Positions 1-8,049 of a stretch of DNA of 64,000 bases are shown here, one piece after another. The notes beneath the pieces are model-generated. The model was given only the letters and a program-made list of their open reading frames with translations, was not told the DNA's origin and ran no database searches. The first letter of the stretch is position 1, and every line of letters starts with the position of its first letter. The translations under genes and the position numbers were made by a program. Source of the DNA: an uncultured bacterium (GTDB lineage: Bacteria; Vulcanimicrobiota; Xenobia; Xenobiales; Xenobiaceae); assembly GCA_934621605.1 (NCBI GenBank), contig CAKTUZ010000008.1:1-64000 (forward strand). The letters run 5' to 3'.

Positions 1-627
1 TATTTTTTTGCTGGCGTATGGGGGAGAAACTTCTGGCGGTCATTAGCGTTTGGCGTGTTTGTGGCTCAGCATTGTTTTACTCGCTGAGCAGCATTTTTTT
101 GCTGGCGTGTGTGGTAGAAACTTCTGGCGGTCAGTAGCGTTTGGCGTGTTTGTGGCTCAGCATTGTTTCACTCGCTGAGCAGTATTTTTTTGCTGGCGTA
201 TAGGGGAAACTTCTGGCGGTGGTGGGCTTGGCGTGTTTGTGGCTCAGCATTGTTTCACTCGCTGAGCAGTATTTTTTTGCTGGCGTATAGGGGAAACTTC
301 TGGCGGTCAGTAGCGTTTGGCGTGTTTGTGGCTCAGCATTGCTTTGCTCGCTGAGCAGCATTTTTTTGCTGTCGTGTGTGGTAGAAACTTCTGGCGGTCA
401 GTAGCGTTTGGCGTGTTTGTAGCTCAGCATTGCTTTGCTCGCTGAGCAGCATTTTTTGCAGTCGTGTGTGGGAGAAACTTCTGGCGGTGGTGGGCTTGGC
501 ATGTTTGTGGCTCAGCATTGTTTCACTCGCTGAGCAGTATTTTTTGCTAGCGTGTGTGTGGGAGAAACTTCTGGCGGTCAGTAGCGCTTGGCGTGTTTGT
601 GGCTCAGCATTGTTTTGCTCGCTGAGC
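1..627. repeat. Tandem array of about 87-92 bp units, each with a terminator-like hairpin
   Basis: Seven near-identical units lie head to tail, and the array begins before the window. Each carries the perfect 7-bp inverted repeat GCTCAGC-N12-GCTGAGC followed within a few bases by a run of five to eight T. The hairpins start at about 64, 155, 242, 331, 422, 510 and 602. Unit lengths (91, 87, 89, 91, 88, 92) are not multiples of three, and both strands stay partly open, so the open frames here are by-products. Two spacer versions alternate between hairpins (tcagtagcg or tggtggg before cttggcgtg). The plus-strand reading resembles stacked intrinsic terminators. Confidence 0.9.
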
Positions 628-928
628 AGTATTTGAGCCTGTGAATAAAAGTCTGTAAAAATAGATCTAAACTATTAAACCTTCTGTGGTAAATTAAAAA
701 TATCATGGGAGGCATTTTTATGGCCAAGAAAAAGAAACGCCGATATAGCACAATATAAGGTGTAGTTTTTTGCCAACAGGCGGAGGCAGTGGCGATATTA
801 GCGTCTCTAAGCTGAAAACTACGCAGCCAAACACTGCAAGCCAGCAAATAAGTAAAAAATGCAAGCGCAGTATATATGCACTTGCGTTTTTAGTGTTACG
901 CTATAAAAGTTTACTAGAGGAGGCACAT
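628..928 (+). other. Intergenic stretch with a 12-codon lysine-rich open frame
   Basis: No convincing gene is present. A good ribosome site (GGGAGG, 707-712) precedes ATG at 720, which opens a 12-residue frame reading MAKKKKRRYSTI and stopping at 758. A second plus-strand frame beginning with TTG at 770 runs about 65 codons but has no ribosome site. Together they could be the remains of a small basic protein broken by a frameshift, or chance. It lies downstream of the hairpin array and converges on the glycosyltransferase gene. Confidence 0.3.
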
Positions 929-2314
929 TTATTTTTGCGTCTGACTTATAGCCTCAAATATATGTAAGATCTTTTGAGCAGCTTTTAAGAATGTCTCCTG
1001 TTTAGACCAAAGTTTGGCATGATCACTGAGAATTTGGCGGTAGTTAGGGTTAATTAAAATATTGTAAATTTCATGCCAGAGTTTTTGAGCAGTGTATCCT
1101 TGGCGAGGAACGATGATTCCTGTGTGCGGTCTAATAGTTTGAATCGCTCCTGGAGTTTCTATAGCAACTACAGGTGTGCCTTGCTGCATAGCTTCCATAG
1201 TGGTTAGGCCGTAGCTTTCGTGTTTACTGGTTGTAACAAACACTGTGGCTCGTGATAATATAGCAGCTTTTTTTAGGCCACCTATATGACCCGGGAAGAT
1301 TAGGCGTACACGCTTTAAATTTTTGCCTACTTCTTTTAGTTTACGCATGAATCTGGGCCCTTGCATAAAGGAAGCGGTACCGCAGATAAAAACTGTCAAA
1401 TTAGAAGGCATACGTCCTATTTGTTCGCCCCAGCTGAGAGCTTCGAGCAATTTGTTCTGAGCTTTTTCCGGAGAAATTCTGGAAAGCATCACAATAACTG
1501 GATCGTCTGGATTAAGGTTATATTCGCTATTTATTTGTGGAATGGCATCTTCTACTTCTGAATAGCCAAATTGGGGCGTAGGTGAACCCCAGGGAATGAC
1601 TTCTATTTTTGAACTTAAATTGTCATTATCTCCGTAAGTATCCAACAAAATTTGCTTCATACCCTGAGAAGGAACGATCAATTTAGGGCAATATTGTACT
1701 GCGTCAGCTTGTTTGTCAAAAACTAAACGCAAAATATCTGGTACTATAGGTAAAAACCTAATTTTTTCCCACAAATTGACACATTTCTGGGGAGTAACAT
1801 ATTCCTTAAGATACATGCGACAGAAGAAATCGACGACGTCGACATGAAATATAGGAATACAGAGAATTTTGTGTTTATTTAATTGCTTGAAATTGGGTCC
1901 TTCGGAAATATCGTGGGTAATTACAATATCTGGCTTTAGTTCTAAGAGTTTTTTAGTGCTGGCTTTTTCAAACTGGCGGCAAAACTTAGCATAGCGAAAT
2001 TCACTGAGATTACAGGGAGTTTCATTCTCTTTTAAGAGAGGAATTTGGATAGTCGTAACTTTAGAAGCGCTTTCTTTTTGCCCAGTTTCAGTAGACACAA
2101 ATTCGGAAATAGAACCTTCCGAGGAAAGAGTTGCTGTGCTGTTTTTTGCTTTATAGTAACCGGGTACAATTAAGATAATTTGCAGACCGTCGACATTTTC
2201 CCAAGCTTGCAGTAAGCGTTCGCAAATTGCTGCACCGCCTCCTAAGGGAATTTTGTTGGAGTCACTGCCACCGTGAGCGGCTAACATTGCTATTTTGAGA
2301 TTCTTGTCTGCCAT
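929..2314 (-). CDS. GT4-family (group 1) glycosyltransferase
   Basis: A retaining GT-B-fold sugar transferase of 461 aa, cytoplasmic or membrane-associated, likely acting on a lipid- or polysaccharide-linked acceptor. The N-terminal domain carries a glycine-rich loop (residues 15-34, PLGGGAAICERLL). The C-terminal domain has the nucleotide-sugar signature: LSRISPEKAQNKLLEAL at 277-293, and the EX7E region ESYGLTTMEAMQQGTPVV at 366-383. Length is typical of the family. The ATG has a GGAAAG ribosome site about 9 nt upstream. It is divergent from the FHA gene, and the substrate cannot be read from the sequence. Confidence 0.85.
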   Translation of the reverse strand: MADKNLKIAMLAAHGGSDSNKIPLGGGAAICERLLQAWENVDGLQIILIVPGYYKAKNSTATLSSEGSISEFVSTETGQKESASKVTTIQIPLLKENETPCNLSEFRYAKFCRQFEKASTKKLLELKPDIVITHDISEGPNFKQLNKHKILCIPIFHVDVVDFFCRMYLKEYVTPQKCVNLWEKIRFLPIVPDILRLVFDKQADAVQYCPKLIVPSQGMKQILLDTYGDNDNLSSKIEVIPWGSPTPQFGYSEVEDAIPQINSEYNLNPDDPVIVMLSRISPEKAQNKLLEALSWGEQIGRMPSNLTVFICGTASFMQGPRFMRKLKEVGKNLKRVRLIFPGHIGGLKKAAILSRATVFVTTSKHESYGLTTMEAMQQGTPVVAIETPGAIQTIRPHTGIIVPRQGYTAQKLWHEIYNILINPNYRQILSDHAKLWSKQETFLKAAQKILHIFEAISQTQK

Positions 2315-2473
2315 GAGAAAGCACTTTCCATTGTTTTTAGGCTTCTAGCCAAATCTGTGCGGTTGTTCTGTATTATCAAGGATTTTTCCTTATTTAAAGG
2401 GAATTGTCGCTGGGCTTAATTTTGTCATAAGCGATAATAAAATCTATTTATACTCTGTTTAGTTGGAGGAATC

Positions 2474-3985
2474 ATGGATTTAGATGGCGTCTATAAACTT
2501 CATGTAGTTAGTGGCGCTGATGAAGGAGAAACTGTTGCTCTGTCGGGTTCTTCAATCAGATTAGTAGGTGGAATATCTACCAACCTTGATGTCAACGAAG
2601 GATGTTTAAGTATAAGAGATCGATCTATTGGCGGTTTGCAAGCTGTTCTGACTTGGGACAAAGAGAAAAATGTTTACCGTCTTTCCAATCGTTCAGCTAT
2701 TTCTCCGATAGTTGTAAACGGAAAAGCGTGCGCCAATGCTCTTTTAGTTGACGGAACGACTATTTCGGTCGGTGATTCGGTCCTTAAGGTGGAAGCTCCG
2801 GAAGGATATAAGGAGCACAATAATGCCAATATTTGTGAAATAGCCTCCAGTAACAAAGAAGAAGCTGTTTATTTGGGAGCTCCTCCTGTTGAGCGTCCTG
2901 CCAAAAAAATTACGCCGGCTTGGTTGCGGCATGGTGATGATGCTCCTGAAGTGTCAACTTTGAGTATGGAGCATGTAACTTCAGAAAACTATTTGAGCAG
3001 TCATGAGTCGCTGTCCGGAGGTCTGGCCGGATCTCTCAGTGCTGATGAAAGAGCTCGCCTGTACGCACCGGCCTCCAGGGCTGGTCGTCCTCCTGGGCCA
3101 CAGCCTCGCCCGGCTGTCGATCCGGACATTGAGAGCGCTCAGAAACTTGGTATAGATTTAACACTTTACAAGCAAGCTAAGGCTGAAGGGTTCGATCCTG
3201 TACTTTATGCCCAGGCCTATAATGAGGGTATTGATCCTTACATATATGTACAAGCTTGCCAAGACGGGCAAGATCCGCACCTTTATGCTCAAGCTTACAG
3301 TGTAGGTTTAGATCCGCAGACTTATATCGAAACGTTAAGCCAAGGTTATGATCCTTTTACGGCTTCTCAGGCTTCTGTTGAAGAAGTAATGCCCATTGCT
3401 TCTGGTGAGGAACATCAGGCAGTATCTATTGAGGAAGCTGAAGCCAGTGTAAATACTGAAAGTGAAGGATTCGGTCATTTGTTCGCTCCGCCGCCTAGCC
3501 TCAATTTAGAAAAGCCGGTAGCTTTTAAAGAGTCTGAGTCGGTACCTATTTTTGAAGCTCAGACTATTATCGGCAGTGGAGATTCAGAAAATCCCAATGA
3601 ACAAGAGGGAGAATATCTGGAGAGCGATTTTGATGAACGCAAGTATGAAATAGTTTCTTCTCCAGAAGATCATCAAGAAGGTGAACGGCCTAAAGGTAAG
3701 TTGGTAGTGGTCTATGGAGCAGATCGCGGTTTAGCTTTGGATGTCTATGGCAATGTTACTATTGGTCGAGCTAATAATAATGACTTAGTTTTAAGTGATC
3801 TGTCAATTTCACGTCAACATTGTTCAGTACAGTTTTTAGAAGATGGCGTTTATTTAGTTAATCACAGCACTTCTTCTACTACCAAAGTTGGGCGTATGCC
3901 TATTAAAAGGCGGGCGCGTTTAACTAAGGAGAATGCTATTACCTTAGCTAATAAGGTGCGCCTCCATTGGGAAAGTTATGAATAG
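2474..3985 (+). CDS. FHA-domain protein with internal DP-Y repeats
   Basis: A 503-aa protein that probably binds phosphothreonine peptides in a signalling or scaffold role. The C-terminal FHA domain (about 405-503) shows the family core: IGRANNNDLVLSD, then SISRQHCSV. The N-terminal 110 residues look like a second, degenerate FHA fold (SIRDRSIGGLQAVL). Between them, residues 222-300 hold five copies of a 16-residue unit of the form A-x3-G-x-DP-x2-Y-x-QA, a likely helical solenoid. The rest is acidic and Pro-rich, so probably disordered. A GGAGG site precedes the ATG. No kinase or phosphatase partner adjoins it. Confidence 0.8.
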   Translation: MDLDGVYKLHVVSGADEGETVALSGSSIRLVGGISTNLDVNEGCLSIRDRSIGGLQAVLTWDKEKNVYRLSNRSAISPIVVNGKACANALLVDGTTISVGDSVLKVEAPEGYKEHNNANICEIASSNKEEAVYLGAPPVERPAKKITPAWLRHGDDAPEVSTLSMEHVTSENYLSSHESLSGGLAGSLSADERARLYAPASRAGRPPGPQPRPAVDPDIESAQKLGIDLTLYKQAKAEGFDPVLYAQAYNEGIDPYIYVQACQDGQDPHLYAQAYSVGLDPQTYIETLSQGYDPFTASQASVEEVMPIASGEEHQAVSIEEAEASVNTESEGFGHLFAPPPSLNLEKPVAFKESESVPIFEAQTIIGSGDSENPNEQEGEYLESDFDERKYEIVSSPEDHQEGERPKGKLVVVYGADRGLALDVYGNVTIGRANNNDLVLSDLSISRQHCSVQFLEDGVYLVNHSTSSTTKVGRMPIKRRARLTKENAITLANKVRLHWESYE

Positions 3986-4012
3986 CTGTTCACTCTGAAT
4001 CGTTATAAATAG

Positions 4013-4058
4013 GAGCGCCGCTAGACCTTTTTTTATGTGGTCGAGCGGCGCTCTTTTA
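4013..4058. terminator. Bidirectional intrinsic terminator
   Basis: The arms GAGCGCCGCT (4013-4022) and AGCGGCGCTC (4044-4053) pair perfectly, extended inward by GACC/GGTC. T-rich flanks follow on both sides. It separates the convergent FHA and membrane-protein genes. Confidence 0.85.
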
Positions 4059-4081
4059 GTTACAGCGAAAAAATGGATATA

Positions 4082-4726
4082 CTAGCGAGTAGCTTGCTTT
4101 ACATATAAGCGACCGTCAGAATTAAAAGCCCAAACATCTTCTTTAGTATGCTCGAGTAAGCCCCATCCGGATAGACGCCCGGCTACAGCGGCAAAGGCTC
4201 CCGGAACCGTACATATAAGTGCTAAATATGTTGATACCATAGTCTTTTCGGAAGGGTCACTGGTTAAATAAGAAAATAGCGGGGCGAAAGAGCTGCTAAA
4301 AATCATGGGAATAACCACGCCTCCCAATCCGCCGCAGAAACCGCCTATGCAAAAAGCGTAGAGCAAAGAGCTTTCGGCGATAGAAGTAAAGATCAGCCAG
4401 GCCATAATAACACCGGCTGCCGCATACATGAGAGTATTTCCCAAACCTTCGGAAGCTAAAACCATTCGGCCAATTACTAAATAGCAAGCTAAAACCAAAA
4501 GCAAAGCCGTTGTGCCCACAGTCGAGGGCTTTTCGCGGCGAGGCATACCCAAACGAAGCAAATAAGTGGACAACAGACCTATTATAATCGACAGCACGGA
4601 AGCCATAATAGAAGTTTCTTTGGCAACAAAATCTACATCTTGTCCCATAGCCATACTTATAAGTATGCCAACCAACAGGCCTAGCAGTAATCTGATGCTG
4701 CTGGGAATTTCGTTCTCTTTAGTCAT
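4082..4726 (-). CDS. Multi-pass membrane protein of unknown function
   Basis: 214 aa with about six hydrophobic segments (near residues 10-28, 40-57, 70-88, 96-112, 120-145 and 165-188) and a short hydrophilic C-terminal tail (HTKEDVWAFNSDGRLYVKQ). It is Gly-rich in its third quarter (GGFCGGLGGVVIP). I recognise no family. It lies 36 nt downstream of the 4763-5884 gene on the same strand and is probably the last gene of that operon, with the bidirectional terminator after it. Confidence 0.6.
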   Translation of the reverse strand: MTKENEIPSSIRLLLGLLVGILISMAMGQDVDFVAKETSIMASVLSIIIGLLSTYLLRLGMPRREKPSTVGTTALLLVLACYLVIGRMVLASEGLGNTLMYAAAGVIMAWLIFTSIAESSLLYAFCIGGFCGGLGGVVIPMIFSSSFAPLFSYLTSDPSEKTMVSTYLALICTVPGAFAAVAGRLSGWGLLEHTKEDVWAFNSDGRLYVKQATR

Positions 4727-4762
4727 TATCGTTCCTCAAATTTATTGCGGTATCTAAGATTG

Positions 4763-5884
4763 TTATAATTCTATACTAGGGGCGCTGAACCCGCAAGAGC
4801 AAGCCTCTTTAAGAATAATTTTTCCGCTAAATTTGTTGTATAGCACCGGATAATTGGCTGCTAGAGGATTGCAAAGATAAAAATTGTTGTCTTCTTGCAG
4901 TAATCTGTAATAAATAGGTATATGGAAATGGCCTTGCGGACAGCTTAAGATAACTAAATTTGTTTCCGGCTGCAACCATAACCAAGTCAGGCGCTCCGAA
5001 TCTAGTCCCAAATGAACTGCTATTTGTTTGTGTTGATTGAGCAATTCCGGAATGTGTCGGTCTATTTTGGAGACTAACACGAAAATTCTGCTGCGCTTAT
5101 CTAAGTTAAGCGAATTTTGTTCGGAAATTATTGGCCATAAATCTGCCAAATCCGAGCTGCTGACTATCAAGCGAATCGTTTCTCCTTGTTCTGACCATGT
5201 TTGCAAGTTCTGCCAAGCTTGGGTCAAAACTTCTAAGCGCTGTATCGGGGCGGTTGTGGAGGGTATAGTTAAGTCCAGGCTGATTTTTGTTTTGGCTAGA
5301 CGACAAATTGTATATATCATTTGTGAAAGCCAGAAAGAATCATCGGCTGATTCTGTAGTCGGAATTAAGCGTAAAAAATTAACTTTTTGCTTAGTTAGTA
5401 GGCGCAATTGGGCCCCTTGATTGAGTAAAGTTTTTTTTGTCCAAGCTAAAGAACGCCCATCGTAACGATGTAATTGAATTTGTGCAGAATTTTCGGATAA
5501 CTCTGTACTTGGCCAATAATTTTGCTTTGTGTAGAGTGAAGGCGAGGAATTGCTTACTTTTACGTCTTTCCAGAGCGGTAATTGTAACTGTAATTTCTGA
5601 AGTTGTACCGAAGGCAAAGGAATCTTGGGATACAGATCTGAGCGAGCATACAAGGCGTTGTTATGGAGTAAGTGGTGACACCAATTCTCTACCAAAGCGG
5701 CCGCAAAGCATCTATTTTGTCTGGGAGTAGGAGCTGAAAAAGCGTCGCGCTGGGAAGCCAAGCGTACCATTGAGCCTTTATGCTTTTGGCTGATTCGCTC
5801 TAAACGACGACGTATTTGTTTATTGGGGTGGGCGGAGGGATGGTGTACGGGGCCGCCGTGGCGACTAAAATGGTATTTAGGCAT
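4763..5884 (-). CDS. Unknown 373-aa protein coupled to the acetyltransferase gene
   Basis: I do not recognise this protein. The first 60 residues are basic and His/Arg-rich (HFSRHGGPVHHPSAHPN). The middle is soluble, with alternating hydrophobic strands. The C-terminus ends in a short Cys-containing motif (KEACSCGFSAPSIEL) after YPVLYNKFSGKIIL. That is faintly like the C-terminal lobe of phenylacetate-CoA-ligase or LuxE-type adenylating enzymes, but the AMP-binding motifs are not visible, so no function is given. Its start overlaps the end of the upstream GNAT gene by 8 nt, which implies translational coupling. Confidence 0.55.
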   Translation of the reverse strand: MPKYHFSRHGGPVHHPSAHPNKQIRRRLERISQKHKGSMVRLASQRDAFSAPTPRQNRCFAAALVENWCHHLLHNNALYARSDLYPKIPLPSVQLQKLQLQLPLWKDVKVSNSSPSLYTKQNYWPSTELSENSAQIQLHRYDGRSLAWTKKTLLNQGAQLRLLTKQKVNFLRLIPTTESADDSFWLSQMIYTICRLAKTKISLDLTIPSTTAPIQRLEVLTQAWQNLQTWSEQGETIRLIVSSSDLADLWPIISEQNSLNLDKRSRIFVLVSKIDRHIPELLNQHKQIAVHLGLDSERLTWLWLQPETNLVILSCPQGHFHIPIYYRLLQEDNNFYLCNPLAANYPVLYNKFSGKIILKEACSCGFSAPSIEL

Positions 5885-7070
5885 TGACTAACTCCTCCCA
5901 CAGCCTGGCAGTGTACAATTTGAAAAACTCTAAAAGATATGGTTTACAATCCTCGGTTAGTTTGAGCCCTTTGAAATTGAGCGGTACGAAACTGCGAGAA
6001 GCAAACATATAATCTAAGCGTTGTCCTTCAGCTAAACGAGCGGCGGGGAACCAAGCGCATGGTAAAAAATAGGCCTGCCATAATTGAGCTTGAATTATAG
6101 GATCGTAAGCTGAAGCTAATACTTCTAAGTATTTGGTACCCATTTTTTCACAAGCTGCAGCTACCGATTCCAACAAGCAGACCATATCATATTTGCCGGT
6201 TTCCAAGCCTACCATAGTGGCATGACCGTCTATAGGCTGGAAATTCAGAAAAGCTCTTACAGTTTTTTCCTTATTGATAAGCATGGTATTCGGCTCCAAC
6301 AAAGGACAAAAACCGAAGCGCAGCGAGTTGGCTTGGCGCAGCTTTTCACGCTCAGCTTCAATGCCGTTGGGGTAATCTTCGGGAGAGGCTGGCTCCAACT
6401 TGAGTAACGGATCTGGGCAAGGGGGCAAATCTACGGAGCGCATAATGGCTGGCCCTAAGTTCAATTGACGATCTACCAGTCTGTACATAGTTTGTACTTG
6501 ATTGTAAATACGGGGCAGGGGGCGTCTGTCCTTAAAAGCGTTGGGACCTAAGCAAATTTTGAAGCTGTGCGTTTCATAGTCGCGGACACGGCGAACATTG
6601 GGGAAGATACCTGTATCGATATAGCCCAATTCTTTTAAGTGTTTGTGAAAATTGGGCGACACAAAAGTACGCACCATAGCATAAATCATGGTGCAGGGGC
6701 CTCCTTCGCATAGCAAGCTTTCATGAGCTTTGCGCATCATGGAATAAATAAGTTTACAGCCGCGGAAGTCGGCAGCAATGACTCCGCTGAAGGCTTTACC
6801 CAAATGATGGTAGGGATCGACTGAGAAAATTACGCTGCCGACAATTCTATTTTCGCTTTGACTGACTATCCATAAATAATTATGGCGATCATTCAGAGCT
6901 TGAGCCATTTTTTCGGTATTGGCTATTTCCGGAATGGTGTAAGAATTACCGTACACATCTGTGTAGAGTTTTTTGATTTTTTCTTGATCTTCCGCTTGGC
7001 CCCGACGGATAAAAATTCGGCGACCGTCATCTAAAGTCAGTTCCTGCGGTTCCATATGGAGTTCTGACAC
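5877..7070 (-). CDS. GNAT-type N-acetyltransferase-like protein
   Basis: Residues 10-160 look like a GNAT fold: RRGQAEDQEKIKKLY opens the domain, followed by YLWIVSQSENRIVGSVIF and a region where the acyl-CoA loop would lie (IAADFRGCKLIYSMMRKA). The C-terminal half (about 230 aa) is unassigned and may be a second, degenerate acetyltransferase domain. I chose GTG at 7070 because AGAGGA lies 8 nt before it. The frame stays open to a TTG at 7205, and an ATG at 7130 is possible, but neither has a good ribosome site. It is the first gene of a three-gene operon; the acyl acceptor is unknown. Confidence 0.65.
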   Translation of the reverse strand: MSELHMEPQELTLDDGRRIFIRRGQAEDQEKIKKLYTDVYGNSYTIPEIANTEKMAQALNDRHNYLWIVSQSENRIVGSVIFSVDPYHHLGKAFSGVIAADFRGCKLIYSMMRKAHESLLCEGGPCTMIYAMVRTFVSPNFHKHLKELGYIDTGIFPNVRRVRDYETHSFKICLGPNAFKDRRPLPRIYNQVQTMYRLVDRQLNLGPAIMRSVDLPPCPDPLLKLEPASPEDYPNGIEAEREKLRQANSLRFGFCPLLEPNTMLINKEKTVRAFLNFQPIDGHATMVGLETGKYDMVCLLESVAAACEKMGTKYLEVLASAYDPIIQAQLWQAYFLPCAWFPAARLAEGQRLDYMFASRSFVPLNFKGLKLTEDCKPYLLEFFKLYTARLWEELVNA

Positions 7071-7275
7071 GATAAAAATCCTCTGATTATATTTTTTCTT
7101 AATCCGCACTCTTTCTGCGTTAGTCTTCATTTTACTTGTTTTTTGGCAGCGCTCAGTTGCACTTGGCAGAGCTTTTACTATTGTTATACTTGACAAATTT
7201 GGCAAATCTGCTTAATTTGGACTTATACAATATGGAGTTGCTTCTTGTGGCAATTCTTTCTATAGAGGGGGGAAG

Positions 7276-8007
7276 ATGAGTAGACGTTTTTTTGTTTTTG
7301 TTTCTGTTTCAGTTTTGATTATTTTAGCTATTGCTTTGGCTCTTGTATTAAACGGACAAAGGTTACGAGCCCAGCCTCAGCATGTGCGCGGATCGGCTAA
7401 TGTAGCTGTCAGCGGGTATGGTAATTCTTGCGGAAATTTTATTCTCTGGTCTAATGGACGCATCACTTCGTCCGATGGCAAAGTAATTAATGAAGCCGAT
7501 CAATATATTCCGGATTCTATAATAAAAATGCCCGCTCGGGTCAAGGGGCAGTGTGTAGGCGCTTCCCAAGTAGCTGTCAGTGTTTTTGTCAACGGAAGCG
7601 GTAGCTACGTAGTTTTTGCCGACGGTTCGGTACGCCGCCCGCGTAGCAGCAAGGCCTCGGCCGGCAATAGTAGCTTTAGTGTTGTGGCCGGTAATATATT
7701 TAAAGAACCTGCTGGCAATATGTTCATCGAGACTGTACCCCAATTTAACAGTGGCTTTACCAGAAGTTACGGTCAAAATGGCTTTAATAAAAGTGTGCGT
7801 ATAGACTTTGAAAAGCCTTTTACTAAATCTCCGGTGGTACTTTTGCATACTTTTAACAGAGCTGTGGCTGCTAAAGAAACTTCTGTACAAGTAAAACTTA
7901 AATATGTTACCAATACACATTTTATTGTCGACTATAAGGAGAGCGCTTCTTACGGCGGTGTACACCAGTTAGGTGATAAGTGCTTTTTTATAGCTTTGGG
8001 AGAATAA
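7276..8007 (+). CDS. Secreted or membrane-anchored protein of unknown function
   Basis: 243 aa. Residues 5-27 form a hydrophobic signal or anchor (FFVFVSVSVLIILAIALALV). The remainder is small-residue-rich and strand-rich. Two segments have a similar layout (SCGNFILWSNGRITSSDGK near 54-72, and GSGSYVVFADGSVRRP near 107-122), suggesting an internal duplication of a WG/beta-propeller-like strand pair. The C-terminal third resembles a beta-sandwich. A strong GAGGGGGG ribosome site precedes the ATG. No partner can be named; it is divergent from the GNAT operon. Confidence 0.6.
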   Translation: MSRRFFVFVSVSVLIILAIALALVLNGQRLRAQPQHVRGSANVAVSGYGNSCGNFILWSNGRITSSDGKVINEADQYIPDSIIKMPARVKGQCVGASQVAVSVFVNGSGSYVVFADGSVRRPRSSKASAGNSSFSVVAGNIFKEPAGNMFIETVPQFNSGFTRSYGQNGFNKSVRIDFEKPFTKSPVVLLHTFNRAVAAKETSVQVKLKYVTNTHFIVDYKESASYGGVHQLGDKCFFIALGE

Positions 8008-8049
8008 AAGCAGGCAAGATTTTCTCTTTAAGCGGCTAATTGTTTATGT

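Noticed and set aside
1..627. CRISPR array
   Set aside because: The whole 87-92 bp unit repeats with no unique spacers, and no cas genes are nearby.
131..636. Open frames on both strands within the repeat array
   Set aside because: Unit lengths are not multiples of three, frames shift between units, and there are no ribosome sites.
7363..7965. 200-codon minus-strand frame opposite the secreted protein
   Set aside because: The plus-strand gene has a signal peptide and strong ribosome site; the reverse frame is its shadow.
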